64,000 nucleotides of DNA from Nilaparvata lugens (GCF_014356525.2 NC_052518.1:10684874-10748873); one strand, 5' to 3'. Numbered from the stretch's first letter, positions 12,766 to 23,305 are shown. Numbers and translations are program-made. The notes: generated by a model from the letters alone, not told the origin.

Positions 12766-13684
12766 ATTGCAGAATATTTGAACAGGGTGGTTGGCTGGGA
12801 GAGACTTGGGTTCACGATTGGATTTTGGGGCAAACTTTTTGATGATTTGGTCAGAAGTAGTCGAGGGGGGAGGGCAAGAAGGGTCAGAGGTGTTGTTGCC
12901 ACTGAAGTATATTTGCCATCTGAGATATCTAGTGAAGTGAACAGTACCAGAGATAAGGTTGATGGCATTGAGTTTGGGAGTTGGGGCAAAAGAGAGACCC
13001 TTGTTGTTGAGGACTGATTTATCTGTAGGTGAAAGGTTTCTTGAGGATAGGTTGAGGACAGTGGGATTTCCAACGTTTTCTTGATGGATTGAGGGTGATG
13101 TAGGTTGTTGGGGCAAACGATTGGGTAAGGAGGGGGGAATGTGGCAGGGTGGTGGTAGGTTCAAGAGTAAGGCAAGGCTGGGTTTGTCACTGATGAGCGG
13201 GGGGGGGGGGGTTGGTAATGTTGGAATGATGCATTTAGAGAGGCATGTTATTTTGGAAGTGGGATTTGTACAGGAAAGAAAGTTTTTCAAGATGAGAGTT
13301 TCTGTTTTTCTCTAGAACACAATATGATTTTTCGAGGATCTCATCACAAATATTGGATAGGGAAGGATCATTGTGGAGTTTAATCAGTTTGATGTAAGAC
13401 AGAAGTCGCCCAAGATGGGAGTTGACAGATAGAGTGTACAGATCATGAACAATATCAAGAAACTGCAGTGAAATCTGATGTTAGAATTTGAATAAAGGTG
13501 GGTGGAATTGGGGAGAAATACCAGATAGTAGGAGTTGTATTGATAAACAATTCGGAGGTATTTGAAGAAGTTTGCAGGAGAAGAGGAATTCAACATGACT
13601 AATGTATTTGGAGAGTTTTTTGGAATGGGAATGAATTTGTTGGAACCAGTAATTGCAAGCAACGTTAGGATGGAATTGTAGCAT
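12766..13684 (-). pseudogene. N-terminal part of the Penelope-like ORF, multiply frameshifted
   Basis: ATG at 13684-13682 opens a frame reading MLQFHPN and then NYWFQQIHSHSKKLSKYIS, stopping at 13481. Coding character resumes in another frame (FLDIVHDLYTLSVNSHLGRL ... LEKLSFLYKSHFQNN), then in a third (NLSSRNLSPTDKSVL, FRYLRWQIYF-like block). A further shift near 12765 leads into the RT frame. At least three breaks are needed, so this copy is not translatable. The region is proline/serine rich, as Penelope N-termini can be. Confidence 0.65.
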
Positions 13685-13929
13685 GGTGTTTAATGTTGAG
13701 GGGAATGAGAGAAGGGATAATGAGTACTATGTAAATGTGGAATCAATGAAGTAAGTAGGTTGGGATAGAATCAGTTCAGGATATATCAACAATTACAAAG
13801 CAAGATAGGAATTGGTAGAGAGAGCTAATTTACTATAAGGATAGAAGTTGGAGAATATCAGGATGAAGATTATTATTATTTCATAAAGCAAGGAAGTATC
13901 CCTGTCATTTCAAATATTCAATCTTGGCT

Positions 13930-15665
13930 TGTAATGTTTGGTCATGCTTCTCACTTCTTTGTAGAAGGCTCTGTCATCTCTCTTCTCTTACAAAGCTTCT
14001 ATGTTTTCCAGCTGTCTATTATTTAATGATTCTCTTTTCTTTCGTCTACATGTTATGCTGGCTTCTCGTCGGCTGTCCCTATAATTATCATAGTTCTGTC
14101 TTGTCCTTCTCTGTAGCATTCTTTGCCTGTCTTCATTTCTTCTTTCAATCCTCCTTCGGCACTCCTCATCATACCACTCCCCTTTTCTTGTTTTAGGCTC
14201 TTCACCAATTGTTTCTTTAGCATCTTCCACTATCGCCCTTTCCATGCCCCTCCAGTGATATCCCAGAGAATGTCTCCAAGTACCTTGATCAAGCTTTTTC
14301 TCCAGCCTCTCTCTGTATCTCTCACTTTCCTGAGTAACCTTCAATTTTTCAGAATTTCATCAGATTCTTCTTTTGTTCTGACATCTTTGTTGGTTAGACA
14401 GTCTTTCTCCCACCTTAACTCTAACCAGGAAGTGATCTGTCTCACAATTTTGTCCTCTTAGTGTTCTAACATCAATCACCGATGATGCATGTCTTTTATC
14501 AACTAGTACATGGTCAATCTGATTTGCCTGATCACTTCCCGGAACAGACCAAGTTCCAAGGTGGATTCTTTTGTGTTTGAAGCAAGTATTTCCAATGATC
14601 ATAATTATTACAGGAGGCTGCAAACTGTGTCAACATTCTGTCATTATAACTTATTGTTCCATCATGCAATGAAAATTTTCCTGCCACATCTGCCATGGAA
14701 GTTTCTTGGCTGACCTTAGCATTGAAGTCTCCTAATATCAGTTTCATATCATATTTTGGAGACTCTTCTATATTTTCCTTCAGGATGTCATAGAACTCTT
14801 CCTTATCATCATTAGGTACTTTTTTCTTCAGTGAGTGCATTTACAGATACTATTGTGATGTTTCTGAGGCAAAATGTAATTCTCAATTCACAAACTCTAT
14901 CAGATACAGAGTCGAATGCTGAAATGTGCTATTTTAGTTTTTTGTTTATCATGAAGCCCATTCCAAACAGTCCTGTTCTAGTCTCCAGTCCACTATAGTA
15001 CATTGTAAAGTTCTGTTCGTCTATTCTGCCTTGGCCCTGCCATCTAATCTCTTGCAGAGCCACGATATCCAAGTCAAGCTTAGTCATTTCCTCTGCGATT
15101 TCTATCATTTTACCTGGTCTAAGCATAGTCTGAACATTCCAGGTTGCCAGCTTCAGATCTTTTTTTGCTGTCTCCTTTGCCCTCCCTGCGCATCTCACAA
15201 TGCCATCTCCCAATACTGTCCCCACCTGGAGATCCGAATAGGGGACTGTTTTACCTCCAGGAATATTTGTTGCATCAGGACCTGTCATTCTAAGAATCAC
15301 CGTTTGGCTTCTTTAAAATTTGTTTTTTTCAGTGTAGAGTCTTGAGTTCTATGACCAACCCCCAATTTGGAGGACCAGAAAAGGAAAAGGGAGAGAAGAA
15401 GAATATGGCCAAGGGAGACCGACAGAAAGAGTGAAGTAAGAATGGCAAAAAGCTAAGTCAATGGAAATAGTGCTATTCTAGAAATTTGAAAGTTCCAAAG
15501 CATATGGAAGAGATCAAAGAAGGGAGAGGGAAGAAGAGCTTGGGAAAGTGGTCCCATTAGTCGCCTCCTATGACAGACAAGCCGGGATACTGTGGGCCTA
15601 TTCTGGTATGACAAATTGCTGAGTCAGGTGGTCAACTCAGAGCTCCTCCAACCCACAGGGGGCCC
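13930..15665 (-). mobile_element. RTE-type LINE, 5' part only (endonuclease and linker)
   Basis: On the minus strand the element starts near 15665 with a GC-rich leader (GGGCCCCCTGTGGGTTGGAG) including the block GTCGCCTCCTATGACAGACA, seen on the plus strand at about 15560, which I recall from LINE leaders in invertebrates. An APE-type endonuclease follows, then a basic linker. Similarity ends near 13930 before any reverse-transcriptase motif, so the 3' part is missing. That is unusual for LINEs, whose truncation is normally at the 5' end; a later deletion or recombination is likely. Confidence 0.7.
13985..15300 (-). pseudogene. APE-type endonuclease and linker of an RTE-like LINE, frameshifted
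   Basis: An ATG at 15300 opens a frame with a short leader, then LKLATWNVQTML (first motif), DIVALQEIRWQGQG (catalytic Glu) and GLFGMGFMINKKL, closing at 14929. After a frame change, SDRVCELRI, TIVSVNALTEEKS, KLILGDFNAKV (Asp/Asn motif), [14 protein letters not shown] and [12 protein letters not shown] (catalytic Asp-His) can be read in order. The linker at 13988-14344 has the pattern EWYDEECRRRIERRN ... MLQRRTRQNYDNYR ... CRRKKRESL, typical of this LINE lineage. All endonuclease motifs are visible, but across several frames. Confidence 0.75.
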
Positions 15666-16748
15666 TTACTTTTTATTATATTCCATTATCATCTAGATTA
15701 ATAGTTGTTATATTATTGCTATCACTGTGAAAATAATTTATTTTCTTGCACTTGCACAAGTTGTTTGTTTAAGTTATTTTGTTTTTTGGGAATGAATGTA
15801 TTACAAGCCTGTCATTGTCCACATTCCACAAAGTAGAAGGATCTTCTCTGTGCACATTCTCTAATGTGTCAAAAGTGAATGCTCTTGTATGTATGTAGGG
15901 TAGGCCTACATACAGAGCTGTAGGTGAGTATTTTGTCAAAAGTTTACTTTTATAATGCCAGTTGAATAAAAGCACGGAATAAGGAAACCAGTAGTAAAAG
16001 ACAATATTCCCAGTAGTTCCATTAACAGTAGATCTCGCGCAGTTATTAAAACACAGTCTCCTCCGATAAAATGCCATGCCATGGAGAGAATGGCGTTGTT
16101 AAGTAAACTGAACAGTCTGAGTTGAAAGACGTGGAATTTCAAGGGAAATAGTTTCTGTTGCATTGATTCTTATATTAGATATTGGTTGCATGATTCAGAG
16201 GAATTCAGTCCCTCTCAATTAAAGTTAACCAATAAGGCTAGATGAAACTAAATTTGTTCAATTATGTTTCAAAAGTAAAAGTGAAGGTTGGGTGGGCGGT
16301 TAGGTTTTTGCTTTTAAATTACATTATAATGTTGATATTATTCAAAATGTTTTGATAAGATAAAACAAAAACTTTGACCAAGCAGCTGATCTGAGATGAA
16401 ATAGAAATGTCATCCTATTGAAATTATTTGTTCATATATTCTACTCAATCCCGTTTCTAGCAACTTATGCTCCGAGCAACTTATAAAGATGTCAAAGTTT
16501 CTGGCGGAGAAATTTCTCGGCCACTATTTTTTATAGTTATGCCAGAATTTTAGGAGAGGCTCGCTGTAGAGCTGCTCCTTTCTACTGCGCAAGCATAGTA
16601 TCTGTTTGAGTAACACATTCCTTGGAGCAGTTTGTTACCTGCTACTTGGAAAAATAACTTTTACTTTGTTTTCATGAACCAGTGAATGAATGAGCATGTA
16701 GGCCTGCAGTCGGCAGTCATTGTGAATGAGTGAACAAGTAAAGCAATT
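15666..16748. other. Intergenic DNA upstream of the zinc-finger ORF
   Basis: No convincing gene. Reverse-strand ORFs at 15769-16163 lack recognisable motifs. 16500-16700 becomes GC-richer and may contain the promoter and 5' UTR of the ORF starting at 16749. Confidence 0.4.
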
Positions 16749-16973
16749 ATGTCTGTGAAATCATCTAATTTTAATTGTACTTCATGTAGAAAACAATTGT
16801 CCACTAATTATAATTTACAGCAGCATCTACAAAATTTCCATAAAAGTAATAGTCCTGCGAGAGAAGGAGCAATATGTCCATTCGAAGACTGCAGAAAAAC
16901 TCTAAGCAGTAAACATTCAGAGTTAGTAGGACACTTGACACAGAAGCATGAATTTCAGCCATCAATTTATTGA
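16749..16973 (+). CDS. Small protein with two C2H2 zinc fingers
   Basis: ATG at 16749 opens a 74-residue ORF ending in TGA. It contains two complete C2H2 fingers: residues about 9-30 with CTSC and HLQNFH (C-x2-C ... H-x4-H) and about 43-67 with CPFEDC and HLTQKH (C-x4-C ... H-x4-H), joined by a serine-rich linker. Such fingers normally bind DNA or protein. A sequence resembling a splice donor, GAAGATGGTAAGA at about 16995, lies past the stop, so the ORF could be the first exon of a longer protein only with alternative splicing. In some insect genomes similar N-terminal fingers precede transposase-like domains; none is visible downstream. It could be a real small gene or a transposon-derived exon. 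Confidence 0.5.
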   Translation: MSVKSSNFNCTSCRKQLSTNYNLQQHLQNFHKSNSPAREGAICPFEDCRKTLSSKHSELVGHLTQKHEFQPSIY

Positions 16974-17071
16974 TGAATTCACGTTTGCTTCTGAAGATGG
17001 TAAGATGTAGTTATTGATGTAGAGAGTTGTTGACATGTAAGATGTAGTTGAGTTGTTGTCAATCTTTAAAA

Positions 17072-17180
17072 CTAGTGACCCGCTGGGTTGAGAACTCACT
17101 CATGAATAGTTGTATTTTGATCTTTGGAATCCGCAACTTTCAATTATACAGAGTTGGTGAAAATTATGGAAACAGCTCGA
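17072..17180. repeat. Dispersed repeat, copy 1 of 3
   Basis: The block with CTGGGTTG, CTCACTCATGAA, TTGATCTTTG, AATCCGCAACTT and GTGAAAATTATGGAAAC is shared with 33100-33240 and 38622-38770, where it directly follows the kinase exon. This copy is the most diverged, so it is not part of the recent kinase duplication. Confidence 0.65.
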
Positions 17181-17646
17181 ATCATTCACTTCACATGAAA
17201 GAGGAGATTCTGTTCTTCAAATCAAGACCAATTACCATTTTTTATCATTTAGGGTTACCGAGATACACAGTTTTGAATATATGAATTGGCCATTTTCTTT
17301 TGTATGGGAATATGAGTTGATATACACTCAAGAAGAAATTTTCTATATTTTATCAAATTTCAATTTCGATTTATTCCAGACAACTTATTTAACATAGGTA
17401 TTTAAAGTCTACTATGAGCTGGATGATGATGATGGTGCTAGAGATGAAGAGTGAATTACATTGTCACACTTATGTGATTGTTCTTTCACATGATGTGTGA
17501 TTTTTTATAATTGCTGGGAAAATATCCAAGTTGTATAGTTGTATTACAATGCGGCGCTTCCTAACAAGATGGCGGATTTTAGCGTCAGGGTACTAGCCAA
17601 GTTTCCGTACTGTATGTATACTGTGACATGGCTGCCGTCCAAAAAA

Positions 17647-19467
17647 CAGTGAACTCTAAAGTAACTGGAACGGGCTGTCCAATGCTTAGCTACAACCAAA
17701 AGTGTGTAAGGCGGAGTGAGTGAGACAGACAAACCGTGTGGGATTCCCTTCTCTCTCGTACTCATACATTCAAGCAGGCTGTTGCAGCTCTTGAGTACGA
17801 TTTTTCATTTTTAAAGTTTAAAAACGGATTTCAATGAGTATTAGGGCTATTAGTATTAGATCACAACCTTTTCTCTTGTGATGTATTTGTAGTGAAATGC
17901 GTAGAATTGAATAAAATACGACCGAAAAATGGTGATGTATTGTGTTGCATTTGGATGCAAGAATGGGCATGTTAAAGGAAATGATATACCATTTCACAGG
18001 TAAGTCAAACATTTTTATTCTGTTAATTAATTTGAAGAAATCTTTTTGTTTCACATACATTTCCAATACTTCTTTCCATATTGATCAGTTTATTTGACCA
18101 AATTTGGTTATATTCCTAGTAAGTTATACCGTACTGTGATAGTTTCTATGTTTATTGAAAATTTCGGCCTACTTTATAGCATCTAAAATGAAAAACATAG
18201 TTGAAGAACAAATTAATCCTTATTCAAAAAAGAATAAATAATATCTGATGCAGAAATTGTGAATGTTTCCCTACAAAAACTATCATTCATTCTATCACAC
18301 ATTCTATGTATGATGTAATTTATGGATATAAATTTGGTGTTAAGCATCAGCATATAATAAATATAGTATATTTATCATAATATTTGTATACGGTATATTA
18401 TGTAGGTACAGTAGGCGTATCATACATTTTATGTATAATGTATAATATAAATTTAGTGTAAGTAGCAGCATATAATACTAATAGAATCTGATAGTATAAT
18501 ACTATAATCTAATAGAATCTATAAGTACGAAAAAATAAACATTTAATGAATTTTGTATAAACACAGCTTTACAATAATGATTAATAATTCTGTGTTATCA
18601 TCATGAGATGACATAATTTATTTTAGGTACCTACTTTTATTTTGAAAAATATGATATTGCTATCAGCTGAATTGTAATTAATTTTTGAAATCTTCCCATT
18701 TCAAATAAATTTAATAATCGTTCAATTTACAATTATAAAATAATTTTATGTGTATAATTATATGTGTAATATTGTTTATATAATTTATAATTATAAAATA
18801 ATTATTATTTAGCATATTTTACTGTTTGCTTATCATATGGTCATAATTATAATACAATTGATATAATGTTTCTTCATAGATTTCTTTGCATCATTTCTGA
18901 AACTCCCACACTGATTTGAAATGTTATCAGAATACCTGGTATATTGCTATCATTACATAATTTAATAATCCTGTGTTATTGAATCATCATAATTTATATT
19001 ATTTACCTACTTTTATTGTGAAAAATATGAGATTGGACTATGAGCCTGTTTTTTTATTCCCAATCATTTCATGACAGTTTATATTTGTCCTTGTTAAATA
19101 AATAATACGCTTCTCTTGAATCTGGCCCAAAGTTATTCCCATGCTTGTGAAAAGTTGACAATACTAAAACTACTGCAGTCACAAATAAAAAAATTCTTTT
19201 CTTTATTAATATTCAACCTATTTCATTATTTTTGCTCTCAAAAAGTTAACAATGAACTGCTTAATAAAGGAAAAATAACGCTTCCGTGGAATAAGACATA
19301 CAATATAGAAATAAAATAGAAATTGAGACTGTGCAATGCATTCTCCCATAAGAGCCAATGCGTAACAAAATGAACGAATCCCACAGCAATGCGGGTTGCC
19401 TATCTTTACCAGCTGCCTCACTTTTTTTGTGTTGCTAGTCCATTCCAGTTAGTTTTAGAGTTCACTG
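17647..19467 (+). mobile_element. P-element-like transposon, copy A, non-autonomous
   Basis: Left end CAGTGAACTCTAAAGTAACT and the right end, read on the opposite strand, CAGTGAACTCTAAAACTAAC form imperfect inverted repeats of about 30 bp. The element is flanked by a perfect 8-bp direct repeat, CCAAAAAA, at 17639-17646 and 19468-19475. An 8-bp duplication and CA...TG ends are hallmarks of the P superfamily, and a THAP-type first exon lies 282 bp inside the left end, as expected for a P transposase. No further transposase exon is visible in the 1821 bp; the rest is AT-rich with internal repeats, so this is an internally deleted copy. Confidence 0.8.
17929..17999 (+). CDS. First exon of a THAP-domain protein (P-like transposase), copy A
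   Basis: ATG at 17929 begins MVMYCVAFGCKNGHVKGND, continuing to IPFH, and the exon ends at a consensus donor (CACAG/GTAAGT at 17999/18000). The C-x4-C pair and the spacing to the Phe-His pair match the start of a THAP (C2CH) zinc finger, a DNA-binding domain in P-element transposases and THAP proteins. The second half of the zinc finger would be in the next exon, which I cannot find inside this element. The exon is 71 bases, leaving two bases for a split codon. Confidence 0.65.
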
Positions 19468-19681
19468 CCAAAAAAGCGACTTTTGGTAGGAGGGGTGGGG
19501 ATCCACTCCTAATACTCTATCCTCCTTGATGTGACTGGTCTAGAGGTACAAGTTTCGATTTTGACATAAACAGGTTATGATTTCGTGCATTGGCGAATCA
19601 GTTGCAGTTCCACTGAATGCCAGTCACAGCTCATTAACAGTTATCATAGTGAACGGAACTGCTCTAACAAATACGTTATCA

Positions 19682-19793
19682 GCGCATGCGCATACTTTAC
19701 TATTCTGGAGGAGCATTTCTACAGCGAGCCTCGCATGGAATTTCTAAAGCACAAACCACTCTCGGTCTCAGACAGCACCGTATCGCGCATGCG
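19682..19793. promoter_or_regulatory. Two NRF1/ewg-like sites in a CpG-richer stretch
   Basis: GCGCATGCGC (19682-19691) is a perfect palindrome and CGCGCATGCG (19784-19793) a near match to the NRF1 (Drosophila ewg) consensus, 102 bp apart in DNA richer in CG than its surroundings. Such pairs are typical of housekeeping promoters, but no transcript can be assigned. Confidence 0.35.
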
Positions 19794-20059
19794 TTAGTAA
19801 CGGTTTTTTCTCGTTCCATTCAGTCAGTTCTTTGAATGTAATGTTCTTTGTGATGATGGTTACCGAGCACTGTAACTGGAGCCGTCATTAAATTTTGATG
19901 ATGATATTATTATCCAATGATGATTTATCATTAAATTCGATATAATATTCAACATATTATCATCATTTCATTCAATAAAAGAAAGAGAACTTTTCAATAA
20001 TATAATTAATAAAATATAACAGTTGTTATTTAACTAATGTTAAAAAAACACTACAACTA

Positions 20060-20540
20060 AGTCAGAATATTGTCATTTCAAAGCAAAAACCTAACCCCCT
20101 AACCTCCCCTAATATTTAAAACATTAATAAACATAAATCTTGGTAAAAACCCATAATCCCTTCCAGAATATTGCAACTTCAAAGCAAAATCCTAACCCCC
20201 TAACCTATCTTTTCACCTTTGAAATATCAAAAACCATAATTCTACCTGTACCCTAGCCCTTTCCAGCATATTGCAATTTTAAAGCAAAAACCTAACCTAG
20301 CCTCATGAAACATTAGTAAATATTACTTGAAAAGACCCAACCCCTAACCCTTCACATTCAATACTTTGGATTTTGAAACAAACTCCTAACCCCCTAACCT
20401 ATCCTTTCACCTTTGAAACAACAAATAACATAACTCTACCTGGACCCTAGCCCCTTCTAGCATATTGCAATATCAAAGCAAAAACCCAACCAATCCTTAT
20501 GGAGCATTATTAAATATAACCTAAAGAAAACCTAATCCTT
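20060..20540. repeat. Degenerate tandem repeat, period about 194 bp
   Basis: CCTAACCCCCTAACCTATC occurs at 20191 and, after shared flanks (TTTCACCTTTGAAA, CCCTAGCCC, AGCATATTGCAA), again at 20385; a shorter related segment starts near 20060. The copies differ by many substitutions. Confidence 0.6.
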
Positions 20541-20554
20541 AACCATATTTTGTC

Positions 20555-20700
20555 AATTAGTTGAATTTCTACATTGTTGATAAACGATGTGGCAACCTTG
20601 CAATGCGTGAGAGAGATAGCGCCATCTGCTTTGTTGAATGATACACAAGGATAGCAACACCATTGCAAATCTCAACCGGCCATTATAACGTGGACCTCAC
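20555..20700. mobile_element. Right-end fragment of the TA-flanked MITE family
   Basis: Shares GAGAGATAGCGCCATCTGCT-like interior and the right terminus CCATTATAACGTGGACCTCA (plus a final C) with the MITE at 8594-8934, followed by the same TATAG. The left terminal repeat is absent. Confidence 0.75.
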
Positions 20701-21117
20701 TATAGATACTCAAAGAATACTTTTGAATAACTATGTGATAACTGTGACCGTTGCTGGCCATTACTCTGTATCTGAGACAAAGAGAAGCTGCTATTTTAGC
20801 GACTCCCCCAGACCACCAGGCGGGAAGCAGTGAACTCTATACTAACTGGAACGGGCTGTCCAATGATAAGCTACAGTCAAAAGTATGTAAGGCGGAGTGA
20901 GTGAGACAGGCCTACCGTGTGGGATTCCCTTCTCTCTCGTACTCATACATTTAGGCAGGTTGTTGCAGCTCTTGAGTACGATTTTTCATTTTTAAAATTG
21001 AAAAACGGATTTGAATGAGTATTAGGGCTATCAGTATTGGATCACAACCTTTTCTCTTAAATATTGTGATGTATTTGTCGTAAAATGAGTAGAATTGAAT
21101 AAAAACACGACCAAGAA

Positions 21118-21188
21118 ATGGTGATGTATTGTGTTGCATTTGGATGCAAGAATGGGCATATTAAAGGAAATGAAATACCATTTCACAG
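21118..21188 (+). CDS. First exon of a THAP-domain protein, copy B
   Basis: ATG at 21118 begins MVMYCVAFGCKNGHIKGNEI and ends PFH with the same split codon as copy A. The two exons differ at only two residues (Val to Ile, Asp to Glu), both conservative. The donor is weaker (CACAG/GTAACT). Role as for copy A: the start of a C2CH zinc finger of a P-like transposase, with the remainder not found. Confidence 0.6.
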
Positions 21189-21796
21189 GTAACTCAAACA
21201 TTTTTAGTCTATTAATTAATTTGAAGAAACCTTTTTGTTTTACATACATTTCCAATACTTTTTTCTATATTGATCAGTTTATTTGACCAAAAATAAAACA
21301 ACAAATTTGGTTATATATTCCTAGTATATGGTGATAGTTTCTATGCTAATTGAAAATTTAGGCCTACTTTATAGCATCTAAAATAAAGAAACATAGTTTA
21401 AGAACAAATTAATCCTTATTCAAAAAAGAATAAATACAAATGATTAATAATTCTGTGTTATCATCATGAGATGACATAATTTATTTTAGCGGTACCTTAC
21501 TTTAATTTTGAAAAATATGATATTGCTATCAGCTGAATTGTGATTAATTTTTGAAACCTTTCCATTTCAAATAAATAATCGTTCAATTTACAATATTATA
21601 ATAATTATTTAGCATATATTACTGTTTGCTTATCATATGGTCATAATTATAATACAATTAATATAAATGATTCTTCATAGATTTCTTTGCATCATTTCTG
21701 AAACTCCCACACTCACATGATTTGAAATGTTATCAGAATACCTAGTATATTGCTATCATTACATATTCAATATTCCTGTGTTATTGAATCATCATG

Positions 21797-22115
21797 AGTC
21801 CACATAATTCATTTTATTTATCTACTTTTATTGTAAAAAATATGAGATTGTTATCAGCTGGATTGTAATTGATTTTTGAAACCTTTTAATTTCAAATTGT
21901 TCATTTTACTCTGGTAATTATGTAGCATATTTTACTGTTTGCTTATCATAGTCATATAATATAATAAAATGTTTCTTCGTTATTTGCTTCATTTTTGAAA
22001 CTCCCACTCTTATGTGATTTGAAATTAAAAGGTTTTAAAAATCAATTACAATTCAGCTGATAACAATCTCATATTTTTTACAATAAAAGTAGGTAAATAA
22101 AATGAATTATGTGGA
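21797..22115. repeat. Internal inverted repeat within P-like copy B
   Basis: About 100 bp at 21797-21898 (CCACATAATTCATTTTATTT ... TTTGAAACCTTTTAATTTC) recurs in reverse complement at about 22020-22115. Related direct copies occur at 18577-18720 and 21440-21580, so the element interior is built from repeated blocks. Confidence 0.8.
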
Positions 22116-23039
22116 CTATTCTACATTCATAGCCTGCTGTAAGTAGGCCTATATTATTAAATTTATTTAATTAAACAATAAATCATAAATCCTGCCTTTA
22201 ACAATAACAATAAATCATATAATCCAGAAAACAATAGTATATCCTATCAAAATAAACATAAGACTGTGTTTAATAGTTTCAATTAAACACAGCCCTCCTT
22301 TGGACTGTGTACGAACAATATTCGGGATTGGAATAATAAGGACTATGAGCCAGTTTTTTCATTCCCAATCATTTCATGACAGTTTATATTTGTCCTTGTT
22401 AAATAAATAGAAATTGATAAATGATACGCTTCTCTGAAATCTGGCCCAAAGTTATCCCCTTGCTTGTGAAAAGTTGACATTACTAAAACTACTGCAGTCA
22501 CAAATGAAAAAAATCTGTTCTTTATTCATATTCAACCTATTTCATTATTTTTGCTCTCAAAAAGTTAACAATGAACTGCTTAATAAAGGAAAATAACGCT
22601 TCCATGGAATAAGACATACAATATAGAAATAAAATAGAGATTGCAACTGTGCAATGCATTTTCCCGTAAGAGCCAATGTGTTACAAAATGACGAATCCCA
22701 CAGCAATGCGGGTTGCCTATCTTCACCAGCTGCCTCACTTTCTTTGTGTTGCTAGTCCATTCCAGTTAGTATGGAGTTCAGTGGCAGTGGCAGGAAGTTG
22801 TGCTTAGTTTGCAGCTTAAACCAGAGAGTGCTCTAGTTGTTGCTTGTTGGCAAAGACCTTAAAGAGATAAGGTCTTTTATTAAGGTCTTTGCTTGTTGGT
22901 AGCAGAAGAGACTCTTGCCACTTGGACTGACAAAAAGTTTTAAAATTGGCTTGTCATATATAAGGTACCTGTTGTAAGTATAAAAAACTACATTCTTATT
23001 TATTTTAAACTATTTCTACTTAGCCTACTCGTCGCTTAC

Positions 23040-23305
23040 GTAACTACAAGGCTAGAACCATCAGGTGATGAGCTGTTCAAAAGCGTACACTTCAACCCGT
23101 GTTGAAAACCCTATGTTGAATGGAATTTTTCGTGAATAAACGTTAATAATTCAACTGATAATCACTCTTTTCCAATAAAGACTTGTTATTTTATTTTTCA
23201 AATTCAAATTTTAACCTACATCATACATTTCAAGGGTGGTAATCATTGAATTATATTAATATTTTTAGTTATTGGTTACCGGTAACCAATTTGTAGGTTA
23301 CTTGT
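23040..23305 (-). repeat. Dispersed repeat, inverted relative to its copies at 30060 and 35575
   Basis: The reverse complement of this stretch matches 30060-30320 and 35575-35830 through CGTACACTTCAACCCGTGTT, AATTCAACTGATAA, CAAGGGT-GTAATCATTGA and TTATTGGTTA. Divergence from both is moderate. In the middle of the window this creates an inverted pair about 7 kb apart that encloses the satellite array. Confidence 0.75.
23271..23290. repeat. Perfect 20-bp palindrome
   Basis: ATTGGTTACCGGTAACCAAT reads the same on both strands. The related copies at about 30085 and 35595 have only TTGGTTAACCAAT, so this copy gained an internal duplication of the palindrome core. Confidence 0.85.

Larger units (their letters stand above)
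11640..13690 (-). mobile_element. Penelope-like retroelement with GIY-YIG domain, decayed and internally deleted
   Basis: Read on the minus strand, the element runs from a start near 13684 to a TAA at 11681-11683. In order: an N-terminal region (WFQQIHSHSKKLSKYISHVE), VLNLSSRNLSPTDKSVL, FKADKSL, YLLPKIHKEGNPGRPIVS, TTYFPGIKNLK, RPHCKTCPI, and finally NCIYLLSCNFCPAFYIGET of a GIY-YIG nuclease. This order is that of endonuclease-bearing Penelope-like elements. The RT palm with its YxDD is missing: text jumps from the SSINSPTE block and IHFIDIL straight to the post-RT FPGIKNL block. Stops and frameshifts further break the frame. No terminal repeats were resolved. Confidence 0.85.
19476..20554. 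other. Spacer between the two P-like elements
   Basis: Contains a CpG-richer stretch with paired NRF1-like sites (19682-19793) and a degenerate repeat with CCTAACCCCC cores (20060-20540). The 70-codon plus-strand ORF at 19585-19797 overlaps the CpG-rich stretch, has no domain and is probably fortuitous. Confidence 0.4.
20828..22789 (+). mobile_element. P-element-like transposon, copy B, non-autonomous
   Basis: Homologous to copy A along its length, from CAGTGAACTCTATACTAACT at the left end to the matching inverted repeat at about 22760-22783. The last bases are altered (GTTCAGTGGCAGTG instead of GTTCACTG). Taking the end at 22789 gives a flanking duplication of GCGGGAAG (20820-20827) and GCAGGAAG (22790-22797), 7 of 8 identical. 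It differs from copy A by many substitutions and several indels, so the two are old, separate insertions in the same orientation 1.4 kb apart. No transposase catalytic exon is seen. Confidence 0.7.

Noticed and set aside
12778..13315. Plus-strand ORFs rich in Gly and Val
   Set aside because: Antisense to the Penelope-like element.
20060..20540. Interstitial telomere from CCTAACCCCC motifs
   Set aside because: The motif is not a run of CCTAA units; it recurs only once per about 194-bp repeat.
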